From Thalassospira indica (GTDB lineage Bacteria; Pseudomonadota; Alphaproteobacteria; Rhodospirillales; Thalassospiraceae): 64,000 nucleotides of DNA. The position numbers and the translations under genes were made by a program. Shown piece by piece: positions 1 to 8,765 of this stretch. The stretch is taken from NCBI RefSeq assembly GCF_003403095.1, contig NZ_CP031555.1:2088001-2152000 (forward strand), written 5' to 3'. The notes under the pieces were generated by a model. The model was not told where the DNA came from, searched no databases, and was given only the letters and a program-made list of their open reading frames with translations. Numbering within the stretch: the first letter of the stretch is position 1; every line of letters begins with the position of its first letter.

Positions 1-737
1 GGGGTATCATAATCATTGGCACGCAGAACCGCTGTGCCCGGAATGTTTTGTGATGCCATGGTGACGATGAAAAGCGGCAAGGCAATGCCGACCAGTCCGG
101 CCAATGTGAATTCCGGCATGACGAATTCAACGGGCGGCGCAATCGCTCCGCCAAGATCGGCAAGCGCATTTTCAGGGAACTCGATGCCGAAAACCATCAC
201 GGCAACAAAGGCCAACAAAGCGGCCGGGATGGCAAGCAACCGGTTGAACCGGCCCATGACAATCCATGCAATCACAATCGGAAGACCAAGCAACGGATCA
301 AAGGCAACCGCCTTGACCGGGGCAAGGCACAGACCCAGCAAAACACCGGCCAGCATCGCGTTTGCCAAGGGGGCAGGGATACCAGCAACCGCGCGGCCAA
401 GCGGCTTCCAAACGCCACTGATGATAATCAGGATGGCGCAAACGATGAACGCGCCAACGGCAACCGCAAAGCCGCCCTCAATGGCACCGGATGTCGCCAG
501 AAGGGCCGCACCGGGTGTGGACCAGGCGATGCTGATCGGAAGGCGGGTTTTAAGGGATAAAACAATCGCACACAGGCCCATCGAAATGGAAAGCGCCATC
601 AGGCCCGATGCCGCCTGTTCCGGGCTGGCACCAACGCCGGTAAGGCCTTGCAGCACAACCGCAAACGAACTGGCAGAGCCAACAAAACCGGCCAGCAGGC
701 CCATGAAAATACTTTGGGGCGAAATATCACGCAGCAT
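1..737 (-). CDS. benE: BenE-family benzoate/H+ symporter (partial, 3' end outside window)
   Basis: Inner-membrane permease of the BenE family, predicted to import benzoate or a related aromatic acid by proton symport. The reading frame starts at an ATG at 737 with a GGAG Shine-Dalgarno five bases upstream and stays open to the left edge, giving about 245 of the usual roughly 390 residues. It is almost entirely hydrophobic segments. The stretch near the edge reading ASQNIPGTAVLRANDYD matches the BenE signature closely. It is divergent from the peroxiredoxin gene. A long open frame on the opposite strand here is its shadow. Substrate specificity cannot be told from sequence; the family assignment is fairly secure. 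Confidence 0.85.
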   Translation of the reverse strand, partial: MLRDISPQSIFMGLLAGFVGSASSFAVVLQGLTGVGASPEQAASGLMALSISMGLCAIVLSLKTRLPISIAWSTPGAALLATSGAIEGGFAVAVGAFIVCAILIIISGVWKPLGRAVAGIPAPLANAMLAGVLLGLCLAPVKAVAFDPLLGLPIVIAWIVMGRFNRLLAIPAALLAFVAVMVFGIEFPENALADLGGAIAPPVEFVMPEFTLAGLVGIALPLFIVTMASQNIPGTAVLRANDYDT

Positions 738-1065
738 GGGAGCTCCGCAGGGTTGTAAGTCGTTGAAAGTATGGTGGCAAGCGCGCTGACCTTAACCAGA
801 AGCAAGAAGGCAGGCCAGTGAAAAAGCACAAGGCGCAATGGTGGTACCCGGTTGTGCTCGGCGGTCGCAGCGCGGTATTGCCCAGATGGGATGTCATGGC
901 GCAGGACCAACATAGTTACACGAACCAGAAACGGCGTTGCTTGGCGAACTTCTGCGTAAAAAACCAACACATGATTGATTTACATCATCGTCTAGGACGA
1001 AGAATTAAATAATTATAATGTATTCAGATGGAGTGGACGATATTTCCTGACCAAGGAGCCTGACA
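738..1065. promoter_or_regulatory. Divergent intergenic region, benE / peroxiredoxin
   Basis: No convincing gene. The half nearest the peroxiredoxin gene is AT-rich and should hold its promoter. A short perfect dyad, TCGTC-TAG-GACGA at 988-1000, lies about 65 bases upstream of the peroxiredoxin start and could be an operator. The small open frames here lack ribosome-binding sites and recognisable sequence. Confidence 0.3.
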
Positions 1066-1719
1066 ATGACTGTATCCCCCCAGATTCGTGTCGGTCTGCC
1101 GCGGATCAATGAACCCGCACCGGATTTTACGGCCCCGACCACCGATGGTGTCAGAGCCCTTTCAGACTATCGCGGCAAATGGCTTGTCCTGTTTTCCCAT
1201 CCTGCTGATTTCACCCCGGTTTGCACGACCGAATTTATCGCCTTTGCCAAACATGCCGACCAATTCGCCAAGCGTAATTGCGAATTGCTGGGCCTGTCGA
1301 TTGACAGCACCCATTCGCACATCGCCTGGATGCGTAACATCCAGCAGAATTTCGGTGTGGAAATCCAGTTTCCGATTATTTCAGACTTGAAGATGGAAGT
1401 CGCCCAGGCCTATGGCATGATCCATCCGGGGGCGGGGGACACATCTGCTGTGCGTGCGACCTTCATCATTGACCCGGATGGCATGTTGCGCGCCATGGTC
1501 TATTACCCGATGAGCAACGGGCGCTCCATTACCGAATGCCTGCGCATGATCGACGCCATGCAGACCAGTGACAAGAACGGCGTTGCCACGCCAGAAGGCT
1601 GGAAACCGGGCGACAAGGTTATTGTTCCGCCGGCCCATACCGCCAAGGCCGCCGCAGAACGCGCATCCAATCCCGCCTATGATTATGTGGACTTCTATTT
1701 CTGCACAAAGTCCCTCTGA
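1066..1719 (+). CDS. Peroxiredoxin, 1-Cys/Prx6 type (AhpC/TSA family)
   Basis: Cytoplasmic thiol peroxidase that reduces H2O2 and organic hydroperoxides. At 217 residues it has the length of Prx6-type enzymes. The active-site block HPADFTPVCTTEF places the peroxidatic Cys at residue 53 with the conserved Pro and Thr, and the supporting Arg lies in the AVRATFIIDPDG block. A second Cys lies four residues before the end (FCTKSL), reminiscent of archaeal Prx6 proteins that use a C-terminal cysteine, so a 2-Cys mechanism is possible. The start is fixed by AAGGAG at 1053-1058. It is monocistronic: divergent from benE and closed by a strong terminator. Confidence 0.92.
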   Translation: MTVSPQIRVGLPRINEPAPDFTAPTTDGVRALSDYRGKWLVLFSHPADFTPVCTTEFIAFAKHADQFAKRNCELLGLSIDSTHSHIAWMRNIQQNFGVEIQFPIISDLKMEVAQAYGMIHPGAGDTSAVRATFIIDPDGMLRAMVYYPMSNGRSITECLRMIDAMQTSDKNGVATPEGWKPGDKVIVPPAHTAKAAAERASNPAYDYVDFYFCTKSL

Positions 1720-1766
1720 TCAAAACTCCGATGTGCGGTCCCGGGGGCAAGGGACCGTGCAAAGGC

Positions 1767-1798
1767 AAAACCCCGCCGGATTGCTCTGGCGGGGTTTT
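1767..1798 (+). terminator. Rho-independent terminator of the peroxiredoxin gene
   Basis: Perfect 11-bp stem AAAACCCCGCC (1767-1777) / GGCGGGGTTTT (1788-1798) with a ten-base loop, followed by T-rich sequence. Confidence 0.85.
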
Positions 1799-1895
1799 GT
1801 TTCGTTTGTCAGGCATCACGCGACGTCGGTTTGGGGACGCCTGCAATTGCGCCCATCTGGAATGCTGCGCTCACTCTGTTGGTGGCGAACGCGTA

Positions 1896-2468
1896 TCAGA
1901 CCACGTCACGCTTGGTCGTGGCATTTGATACCTCATGGGTTTCAATCAGGCGCGCGTCGTGACGACCAAGTACATCCTTGGCGCGTTCCTCGGTTTGCGG
2001 ATCGGGTGTTCTGACCCACAGCAACAAGCCGCCTTGATCAAGCTCTTCTTGCAGTTTGGTGGAGTACTTCTTTCCAACCATTGCGGCAATCACCCCGCCT
2101 GCTGCGGCACCAACGCCGCCCGCACCGAGGATTGCCGAAATTGTCAGGGCAATCGGGCCACCCGCCGCAATCACCGCACCAGCTGCACCAAAGGCCGCCG
2201 CATACATCGGGGCACCGATCAGTGCGCCTTCGGCATTACCAATTGGTGTTGGCGTTGTATAGGCCAGTGGTGGCATATCAGGATCGTTGTCGACATCTTC
2301 GGCCTTGCGATAAATATGGCCAAGCTTGTCTTCGACGGTTTTCTCGCTCGCAAGAAGGCTAAGCTCCTTTTGCTGATCAAACCCGGCTTGCGCCAGATCA
2401 TCAGCCGCCTGTTGGAGTATTTTGATGTCGTCAAAAACGCCAACGGTCTCGCGATGTGTTTTGGTCAT
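1896..2468 (-). CDS. YflT/general-stress-17M-like protein with glycine zipper
   Basis: A 190-residue protein of unknown biochemical role. The N-terminal part (TVGVFDDIKILQQAADDLAQAGF) resembles the heat-induced stress protein YflT / general stress protein 17M domain, which reads like a ferredoxin-type fold. The middle (about residues 75-130) is a Gly/Ala-rich hydrophobic stretch typical of glycine-zipper membrane segments, and the C-terminus (LLLWVRTPDPQTEERAKDVLGRHDA) returns to a soluble alpha/beta pattern. The start at 2468 was chosen because AAGGAGG lies directly upstream; a 22-residue upstream extension has no such signal. It stands alone between terminators. Family assignment is from pattern and moderate; function unknown. 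Confidence 0.75.
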   Translation of the reverse strand: MTKTHRETVGVFDDIKILQQAADDLAQAGFDQQKELSLLASEKTVEDKLGHIYRKAEDVDNDPDMPPLAYTTPTPIGNAEGALIGAPMYAAAFGAAGAVIAAGGPIALTISAILGAGGVGAAAGGVIAAMVGKKYSTKLQEELDQGGLLLWVRTPDPQTEERAKDVLGRHDARLIETHEVSNATTKRDVV

Positions 2469-2563
2469 TTGGGCCTCCTTTTTTGTTGAAAGGCTCATCT
2501 GTATTGAACGTAACACAACGCGGATTGGTTCCATTTTTCTTGGATTTCAATGCCCCAAATGAA

Positions 2564-2588
2564 AACGGCACCCCTAAAGGGTGCCGTT
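2564..2588 (-). terminator. Rho-independent terminator of the MotB-like operon
   Basis: Perfect 10-bp stem AACGGCACCC / GGGTGCCGTT with a five-base loop, 26 bases beyond the stop codon of the MotB-like gene; the minus strand continues with TTTTC. Confidence 0.75.
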
Positions 2589-2613
2589 AAACGCTATATT
2601 GTGGTGCCTTAAC

Positions 2614-3777
2614 TTACCGCTCGGTAATCTTGAACTCGATGCGGCGGTTGCGGCGATAGGCGATTTCATCATCGCGGTTATCAAGCGGCTGATACTCGCC
2701 AAAACCTGCGGCAACCAGACGGTTCGGTGGGACGCCCTGATCGATCAGGAACTTCACCACTGAAATCGCACGTGCAGCCGAAAGCTCCCAGTTCGAGGCG
2801 AACTGAAGGTTTCGGATCGGCACCTTGTCGGTATGGCCATCAACGCGCATCACCCAGTCGATGTCATCGGGAATGTCGGCGGCAATCGTGGTCAGCGTTT
2901 CGCCCAGTTTGGCCAACTGATCCTTGCCTTCTTCGCCAAGCTCTGCCTCACCCGATCCAAACAGCACTTCGGACTGGAAGACAAAGCGGTCACCCACCAC
3001 GCGGATATCCTGACGATCACCCAACACTTCACGCAGGCGGCCAAAGAATTCAGAACGATATCGCTGCAACTCGGCAACCTTGGTGGCAAGGGCCGCATTC
3101 AGGCGATTGCCAAGATTGACGATCTGGGCGTCCTTTTCCTCGTTCTCGCGTTCGGACGTTTCAAGGGCTGCTTCGATCCGTGCGAGTTGTTGGCGCAGGG
3201 CCAACATCTGCTGATTAAGCGCCGCGACCTGTGCCTTGGCTTCGTCACTCAGGTTCTTTTGTTCTTCCAACTCGGCTGCGCGCGATGCCAGAAGGGCCGA
3301 AAGCTCGTCAATGCGGGTTTCCTGATCGGTGATCTTTTCACCCGTGGTTTCGCGAAGCTCGGTCAGTTCGGCTTCCTTGTCTTCAAGCGATGCCAGGGCG
3401 GCCAAAAGTTTCTGTTCGATTTCGTCAGTTGAAAGTTCAGCCGCCGCCAACTGATCGGCAAGGGTGGCAGCGCGTGCACGCAGATCATCACGCTGATCAG
3501 CGGTATTGGAAAGCTCGGTTGTTAACTGGGTGAGTTCGAGTTCCATACGCTGATTGTTGCCACGCTCAAGCGACAGCAAGTTGGTCAGCTCGTTAACCTG
3601 GGCGGTCAGATCGCTTAGCGCCTCGTCACGCCCGGAAAGGGCTGCACCCAGATACACCTGTGCAATGACAAAGATCATCAGAAGAAAGATGATCACCATC
3701 AAAAGTGTGGCAAGCGCATCAACAAAGCCCGGCCAGGTATTTACATCGCGGTTACGACGGCGCGAAAGCCCGATCAT
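2614..3777 (-). CDS. MotB-like protein: one TM helix, long coiled coil, OmpA peptidoglycan-binding domain
   Basis: Predicted inner-membrane/periplasmic subunit that couples a proton-driven channel to the cell wall. Of 387 residues, 16-45 form one TM helix preceded by FVDALATLLMV, whose Asp sits where MotB, TolR and ExbD carry their essential proton-binding Asp. Residues about 50-225 are a long, highly charged coiled coil. The C-terminal 120 residues are an OmpA/MotB domain, with the VDGHTDKVP and NRRIEFKI blocks. It is the last gene of a three-gene operon, four bases after the channel gene. No flagellar genes lie nearby, so it is not annotated as the flagellar stator. The partner process is unknown. 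Confidence 0.82.
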   Translation of the reverse strand: MIGLSRRRNRDVNTWPGFVDALATLLMVIIFLLMIFVIAQVYLGAALSGRDEALSDLTAQVNELTNLLSLERGNNQRMELELTQLTTELSNTADQRDDLRARAATLADQLAAAELSTDEIEQKLLAALASLEDKEAELTELRETTGEKITDQETRIDELSALLASRAAELEEQKNLSDEAKAQVAALNQQMLALRQQLARIEAALETSERENEEKDAQIVNLGNRLNAALATKVAELQRYRSEFFGRLREVLGDRQDIRVVGDRFVFQSEVLFGSGEAELGEEGKDQLAKLGETLTTIAADIPDDIDWVMRVDGHTDKVPIRNLQFASNWELSAARAISVVKFLIDQGVPPNRLVAAGFGEYQPLDNRDDEIAYRRNRRIEFKITER

Positions 3778-3781
3778 TCGA

Positions 3782-4966
3782 TCAGCCCTCCTCGGCGATG
3801 GCGGCGATGGTACGGGCGAGGAGCTTGATCTCGCTTCTGATTTCCTGTGTGGATTGCTGGCGGCCCATGGTCAGTTCTTCGCCAATACGGCCAAGCGTAT
3901 TATCAAGCGAACGAATGTGGGCGCGGGTATTATCATCAATCCCGAAGCTGCCCATTTTCATCGAATCTGCCAACTGATCGAGAACCGGTTTGAGGTGCAT
4001 CTGGTTTTCCGCCAGCTTGACCATCAATTGCTGTTCCGCCTTCATCTGATCGGTCAGGGTCGATAGCTTATCCGCCAGATCAATCAGCGTGTTGTGCGAT
4101 TTGATCTGTGAACTTTCCGACCGCTGGATAGAGTTTTGCAACCCTTCCATATTATCGGCCATCTGTTCGATCAGGGCCGAAAGATAGGCCGGAACAGACT
4201 GTTCACCATCGGAAATGCCGCCACCCGAACCAAGGCGGGTAAAGCTTGAAAGCCATTCTTCAAGATCGTTGAAGAACCGATTCTGCGCCTGACCGGCCTG
4301 CATGTCGAGAAGGCCAAGGGCAAGGGATCCTGCAAGACCAAACAGCGAGGACGAAAACGCCGTGCCCATGCCGCTTAACGGTTCGGACAGGCCGTCTTTG
4401 AGTTCAGAGAACCAAAGGTCCATGTTGGACCCGCTGCCGACATTGACGTTGCTGATCACCCCAGCGACCGAGTTCACGGTCTGAAGCAGGCCCCAGAAGG
4501 TACCGAGCAGACCCAGGAACACCAAAAGGCCAACGACATAGCGCGACAATTCGCGGCTTTCATCGAGGCGGGAGCGGATCGAGTCAAGGATGGTCCGGGT
4601 CGAGGTGGTCGAAAGCTGCGGGCGATCGCGGCGCTGTTCGGCCATCATGCTGGCCATCGGGGCCAGAAGTTTCGGTGGCACCTGCGACGTCAGACCAGGG
4701 CGGGAGCGACGAAAATCCTCGATCCATGTCACTTCGGGTGACAGGCTTGCGGCCATGCGGAAGGTGTAAATGACACCTACAACAAACACGCCAAGGATCA
4801 GGCCATTGAGAACAGCATTGGCCATAAAGGCATCAGACAGTGCCGGGAACAGCAGGGCGCCAACCCCGGCGATGATGGCAACAAAGATTGCCATGCGTGT
4901 CAGATAACTACCGGGTTTGGTAATAGGCGGGAGGGATCCCGTGCCACTGGCCGAATTGCTGCTCAT
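3782..4966 (-). CDS. MotA/TolQ/ExbB-like proton-channel protein
   Basis: Polytopic inner-membrane protein of 394 residues, partner of the MotB-like protein. Hydrophobic helices lie at about 20-40 and 50-75, and a later pair (about 145-175 and 200-225) contains LGLLGTFWGLLQTV and GMGTAFSSSLFGLAGSLALG, the paired TM blocks diagnostic of the MotA/TolQ/ExbB channel superfamily. The C-terminal 150 residues are a helical cytoplasmic tail rich in Gln, Glu and Lys, longer than in TolQ. The start has AGGA upstream. The gene lies between the exported OmpA-domain gene and the MotB-like gene with 4-12 base gaps, implying co-transcription and a joint complex. True TolQ/TolR are encoded separately at 24.4-25.6 kb. 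Confidence 0.82.
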   Translation of the reverse strand: MSSNSASGTGSLPPITKPGSYLTRMAIFVAIIAGVGALLFPALSDAFMANAVLNGLILGVFVVGVIYTFRMAASLSPEVTWIEDFRRSRPGLTSQVPPKLLAPMASMMAEQRRDRPQLSTTSTRTILDSIRSRLDESRELSRYVVGLLVFLGLLGTFWGLLQTVNSVAGVISNVNVGSGSNMDLWFSELKDGLSEPLSGMGTAFSSSLFGLAGSLALGLLDMQAGQAQNRFFNDLEEWLSSFTRLGSGGGISDGEQSVPAYLSALIEQMADNMEGLQNSIQRSESSQIKSHNTLIDLADKLSTLTDQMKAEQQLMVKLAENQMHLKPVLDQLADSMKMGSFGIDDNTRAHIRSLDNTLGRIGEELTMGRQQSTQEIRSEIKLLARTIAAIAEEG

Positions 4967-4978
4967 AGCGGATTAATC

Positions 4979-6196
4979 CTAGCGTTGAACGGTTTTGATA
5001 TCGACGCGATCTGCGGGGCCGGACGGAACATTCGCACCTAGGGCACGAACATCAATGCGCGTGGAGCGCACACCCCTGTCAATCAGATAGGAACGCACCT
5101 GAAGCGCGCGTGACAGCGACAGACGGCGCGCCTTGGAGGCATTCGCCCCGTCACCCTGCGCATAGGCCTGCAACTGAATTCGAAGATCTTCATCCTGCCC
5201 CATCGTTGCGATCACGCTGTCGAGCTGGCTTTTGGCGGCCGCACTCAGCTCGAAGCTGTCAGCGGCAAAGCCAAGGCTGTATTCATCGCCACCGGTGGCC
5301 GGCATTGCAGCCGGTGCAGAGGTTTCTGGCGGGATGGATGCTTCTTCAGCCGGTGCCGGTGGCACAGTCGGCGCGGGGGCCGGTTCTGCCATCTCGGTCG
5401 CAGGCTGGGTGGTGTCTGGTGCAGGGGCTGCCGGGGGCGCAGGTGTGTCGGAAATCGGTGCGACTTTCGGTGCTGCCGGTGCGGGTGCTGCGTTGTTTTG
5501 CTCGACCGGGGCGGGCGGTGCCACAGGGGCATCAGATACTTCTGCCGTCTCGGTCGCCGGGGAAGTGGTCGGGGCCGCCGGGGTTGGTTCCGGTGCCGCC
5601 GGTGCGACAGTCGGCGCAGGCTCCGGTGCCGGAGTAGGCTTGGTCAGCGGCGTCGGTGCGTTCGATGCGCTGCTTTCAGTCACAGGTGGTGCAACCGGTT
5701 TGCTGCGCGGTGCGGCGGTCGGTTCCGGCTGGGTCAGCGCAATGGTCTGGTTTGCGCCATCGTCCATGTCCGCGACACGCTGGTTTGCATTTGGGACGAC
5801 GCCAGGAACGCCATAAAATTCTGATTGGGTCGGGAAGGCATTGCCGCCGCCACTTGATCCGTCGATGACAACGGTTTCAAACCCGCCGTCATAGCCAGCG
5901 TTGCCGGTAGCACTGGCAAATTGTTCAGCGGCGAGGAATGTCGATTTCGGTCGGGTTTCCGGGAAAATCAGATCAGCGCCCGGCATGACGATATGATCGC
6001 GTGAAACGGTGGGAGACAGATATTGCGGAACGGTCGGCTGCCCTCCATAGCCATCTGCAACGTCCCAGTTTACCTGAACGCTGCTGTCATTCGAAACGGG
6101 GGAGTATTGTTGCGCCGATGCGTTTGACGCAAAGAACACGGTTGTGCCCAGTGCAGCCGTCATCGCAAGCACCGAAATCTTGGAATACCCCATCAT
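4979..6196 (-). CDS. Exported OmpA-family protein with long Pro/Ala-rich linker
   Basis: A 405-residue secreted envelope protein. A signal peptide with cleavage after ASA is followed by a roughly 130-residue N-terminal region of unknown fold, a low-complexity Pro/Ala/Thr/Glu linker (about residues 150-300) and a C-terminal OmpA-like domain (YSLGFAADSFELSAAAKSQL through VRSYLIDRGVRSTRIDVRALG). The linker is long enough to span periplasm or peptidoglycan. Start: the ATG at 6196 is preferred; a TTG at 6199 directly precedes it, and AAGGGG lies upstream. It is the first gene of the operon and so probably a partner of the channel complex, contributing a second wall anchor. Confidence 0.78.
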   Translation of the reverse strand: MMGYSKISVLAMTAALGTTVFFASNASAQQYSPVSNDSSVQVNWDVADGYGGQPTVPQYLSPTVSRDHIVMPGADLIFPETRPKSTFLAAEQFASATGNAGYDGGFETVVIDGSSGGGNAFPTQSEFYGVPGVVPNANQRVADMDDGANQTIALTQPEPTAAPRSKPVAPPVTESSASNAPTPLTKPTPAPEPAPTVAPAAPEPTPAAPTTSPATETAEVSDAPVAPPAPVEQNNAAPAPAAPKVAPISDTPAPPAAPAPDTTQPATEMAEPAPAPTVPPAPAEEASIPPETSAPAAMPATGGDEYSLGFAADSFELSAAAKSQLDSVIATMGQDEDLRIQLQAYAQGDGANASKARRLSLSRALQVRSYLIDRGVRSTRIDVRALGANVPSGPADRVDIKTVQR

Positions 6197-6401
6197 CAAA
6201 TCGCAGGCCCCTTAATACCCTGTGTTTGAAATCGTTTGGTAACGTTGTTCTATTTCACACAGTTTTGTGTCGATCATTAGGCACCCGCAAAACTTTCCGA
6301 ATGCCCCCCCTTGGTGTCCGTGGGCCCGCAATCAGACCGCACAGTCCCAAGCACCATAGCTTAGAGACAGATGATGGACAACCGCTTTGACCGAAAACGC
6401 A

Positions 6402-6437
6402 AAAGGGGCGCTTCGGCAAATTGCGAAGCGCCCCTTT
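6402..6437 (-). terminator. Rho-independent terminator of suhB
   Basis: Perfect 14-bp stem AAAGGGGCGCTTCG / CGAAGCGCCCCTTT, read on the minus strand 27 bases after the suhB stop and followed by a short T tract. The 6197-6400 region between it and the OmpA-domain gene contains only the presumed promoter of the envelope operon. Confidence 0.8.
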
Positions 6438-6463
6438 CAAAAAACAGTAACAAAAGCCGGGTG

Positions 6464-7273
6464 TTAGCCCGCGATTGCCTTTTTAAGCGTTTTGGCCAGC
6501 ACCGGCTGGATATAGTCATTGGCTGCAACGACGCTGCCGGTACCAAGCATGTTGGTGCCGCCTTTGTCATCGCGGATATAACCGCCAGCTTCGGAGATCA
6601 GGATAATCCCGGCTGCAATATCCCACGCATTAAGGTGGGATTCCCAATAACCGTCATAACGACCGGCCGCGACATAGGCCATATCAAGGGCCGCGGCCCC
6701 CATACGACGCACGCCGGCACAACGATCCATGACCGAGTGCAGCTGCTTTTCAAATACCGCGTGATCACCATGACCAAGATGCGGAACACCGCATGCCAGA
6801 ACGCATTCGTTCAGACGACGACGGCCCGAAACGCGCAGGCGGCGGTTATCAAGAAACGCACCAACGCCCTTTTCCGCCCAGAAGCATTCGTCCTTGGCGA
6901 CGTCATAGATCATGCCGGCAATGATTTCGTCACCCTTCTGCAGGGCAACCGAAATCGCAAAATGCGGGATGCCATGCAGAAAGTTGGTGGTGCCATCAAG
7001 CGGATCAATGATCCAGCGGTGTTCAGGATCGGTGCCCTTGATCTCGCCACCTTCTTCCATAAGGAAGCCATAACCGGGGCGGGAACGCTCAAGCTCTTCA
7101 CGCAGGCGTTTTTCGGCACGGTGATCAGCCGCAGATACGAAATCTGCCGGGCCTTTCATCGAAACCTGAAGGTTCTCGACTTCACCGAAGTCGCGTTTCA
7201 GTCCGTAGGCTGCCTTTTCGACAGCCTTGTACATCACATTGATGTTCGCAGAACGACGGGCGGCGCCTCGCAC
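6464..7273 (-). CDS. suhB: Inositol-1-monophosphatase family protein SuhB
   Basis: Mg2+-dependent, Li+-sensitive phosphatase acting on inositol monophosphate and similar substrates; in E. coli SuhB also joins rRNA antitermination complexes. The 269-residue protein shows the family metal-binding motifs: MEEGG, DPLDGTTNF and, near the C-terminus, WDIAAGIILISEAGG. The start is a GTG at 7273 with GGGAG eight bases upstream; this includes the conserved N-terminal RSANINVM segment that the next ATG would delete. It lies downstream of efp on the same strand with a 54-base gap, so the two may be co-transcribed. Confidence 0.92.
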   Translation of the reverse strand: MRGAARRSANINVMYKAVEKAAYGLKRDFGEVENLQVSMKGPADFVSAADHRAEKRLREELERSRPGYGFLMEEGGEIKGTDPEHRWIIDPLDGTTNFLHGIPHFAISVALQKGDEIIAGMIYDVAKDECFWAEKGVGAFLDNRRLRVSGRRRLNECVLACGVPHLGHGDHAVFEKQLHSVMDRCAGVRRMGAAALDMAYVAAGRYDGYWESHLNAWDIAAGIILISEAGGYIRDDKGGTNMLGTGSVVAANDYIQPVLAKTLKKAIAG

Positions 7274-7327
7274 GGCATATCTCCCGGTGTTTGAATTAAA
7301 ATGAAAACCAGAGGGCGGGTTTCGCCC

Positions 7328-7894
7328 TTAGTCCTTGGCACGCTCGATATAGGTGCCTTCAACAGTGTTCACGACAATGCGCGTACCCGATTCAATATGC
7401 GGGGGCACCATCACACGAACACCGTTCTCAAGAACAGCCGGTTTGAAAGAAGAAGACTGGGTCTGACCTTTGACAACCGCGTCGGCTTCGACAATCTGGA
7501 AGACGACATGCTCGGGAAGGGTCACACCAAGCGGCTCACCTTCGAAGGATTCGATGGTCACAACCATACCATCCTGAAGATAGACAGCCGCTTCACCGAC
7601 AAGGTCGGCATTTACTGTGATCTGTTCATAGGTTTCGCTGTCCATGAAGGTGATCATGTCACCATCGGCGAACAGATAGGTGTACTCTTTCTGCTCAAGA
7701 CGAACCTTTTCGACGGTTTCCGAAGCGCGGAAACGCTCGTTCAGCTTGGTGCCGGTACGAATGTCTTTGAGTTCAACCTGGTTAAAAGCACCGCCTTTAC
7801 CCGGCTTCACAGCCTGGCATTTTACTGCACGCCACAGGGCACCTTTATGTTCGATAAGGTTACCCGGACGGATTTCGTTGCCGTTGATTTTCAT
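7328..7894 (-). CDS. efp: Elongation factor P
   Basis: Translation factor that binds between the ribosomal P and E sites and rescues ribosomes stalled at polyproline. The 188-residue length and three-domain layout are standard. The loop [14 protein letters not shown] carries the Lys (residue 34) that is beta-lysylated in many bacteria; the modification genes epmA/epmB are not in this window. The C-terminal signature ([19 protein letters not shown]) is intact. Its targets are relevant locally, since TolA and the OmpA-domain protein of this window are very proline-rich. The 166 bases to thiE hold no recognised feature. Confidence 0.97.
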   Translation of the reverse strand: MKINGNEIRPGNLIEHKGALWRAVKCQAVKPGKGGAFNQVELKDIRTGTKLNERFRASETVEKVRLEQKEYTYLFADGDMITFMDSETYEQITVNADLVGEAAVYLQDGMVVTIESFEGEPLGVTLPEHVVFQIVEADAVVKGQTQSSSFKPAVLENGVRVMVPPHIESGTRIVVNTVEGTYIERAKD

Positions 7895-8060
7895 GGCACA
7901 AACCGTTCTTTCAGATCACAGATTCACAATGCAATAAGGGGCAAGCGCCCCATTTCAGGCGCTCTACCTACCAGTTTGGCTGTTTTGCTGCAAGCAGATT
8001 GATCCGGGTTTGCGCGCATAACACCCCATCATTCGCGCATGGCTGGACCAATGAACGGAA

Positions 8061-8702
8061 TCAGATCTCGGTTGCTGCAATCGCCGCCTTGATGGCCTTT
8101 GCACCGGCCTCTGGCCCGTCCGGATGGTTCCAGACACCGCCGGTAACGGCAATGAAGTCGGCACCTGCCAGAACAAGCGGCGCAACATTATCAGCCGTGA
8201 TGCCACCAATCGCCACACAGGGCACCGTGGTAAAGGTCGTCCAGATTTCAAGGATTTCCGGGGTGACGCTGGTTTTGGCTTCTTTGGTTTCGGTCGGATA
8301 GAACGCGCCGAATGCGACGTAATCGGCCCCTTTGTCTCCAACGATCATCGCCTTATGGCGGCTGTCATAGCACGACACACCAACGATATGTTCTTCGCCC
8401 ATGATGGCGCGTGCTTCGTCGTAACTTGCGTCTTCTTCGCCGACATGCACACCGTCACAGCCCGATTTCTTGGCAATGTCAGGACGGTCATTGAGGATCA
8501 GCGGAATGTCACGATCCGCACACATCGGAAGGATGGTATCAATCGCCTTGCGGATTTCGTCATCGCTGACATCCTTCAGGCGCAATTGCAGGCAATCAAC
8601 CGCACCGGTGTCCAGCACAGATTTCAGCTTCTCGCCAAAGGGTGCAAGGTCGATTTTCGGCGGGGTCAGAAGATAAAGACCGGCAAGTTCGTCTGAATTC
8701 AC
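8061..8702 (-). CDS. thiE: Thiamine-phosphate synthase ThiE
   Basis: Couples hydroxymethylpyrimidine diphosphate to thiazole phosphate to make thiamine monophosphate. A 213-residue TIM-barrel protein with the family blocks LQLRLKD (pyrophosphate loop), LNDRPDIAKKSGCDGVHVGEED, AFGAFYPTETK and AIGGITADNVAPLVLAGADFIAV. The start is GTG at 8702 with AGGA about ten bases upstream. It ends a minus-strand group with the unknown gene at 8766 and the spermidine-synthase-like gene. The pyrimidine kinase thiD lies far away at 41.1 kb, so thiamine genes are scattered. Confidence 0.93.
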   Translation of the reverse strand: MNSDELAGLYLLTPPKIDLAPFGEKLKSVLDTGAVDCLQLRLKDVSDDEIRKAIDTILPMCADRDIPLILNDRPDIAKKSGCDGVHVGEEDASYDEARAIMGEEHIVGVSCYDSRHKAMIVGDKGADYVAFGAFYPTETKEAKTSVTPEILEIWTTFTTVPCVAIGGITADNVAPLVLAGADFIAVTGGVWNHPDGPEAGAKAIKAAIAATEI

Positions 8703-8765
8703 GATGATAATTCCTGATGATTTCCTGCGTGTTATGTAACCTTTGACGCCGGTTTTGGCAATTGC

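Noticed and set aside
818..1012. Short plus-strand frame upstream of the peroxiredoxin gene
   Set aside because: No ribosome-binding site and unrecognised sequence; it lies in the presumed divergent promoter region.
2614..6196. Zorya defence system (ZorA/ZorB-like pair)
   Set aside because: The channel and MotB-like proteins have the same superfamily folds, but there is no ZorC, ZorD or ZorE gene nearby; the third gene is a secreted OmpA-domain protein, which fits an envelope complex better.
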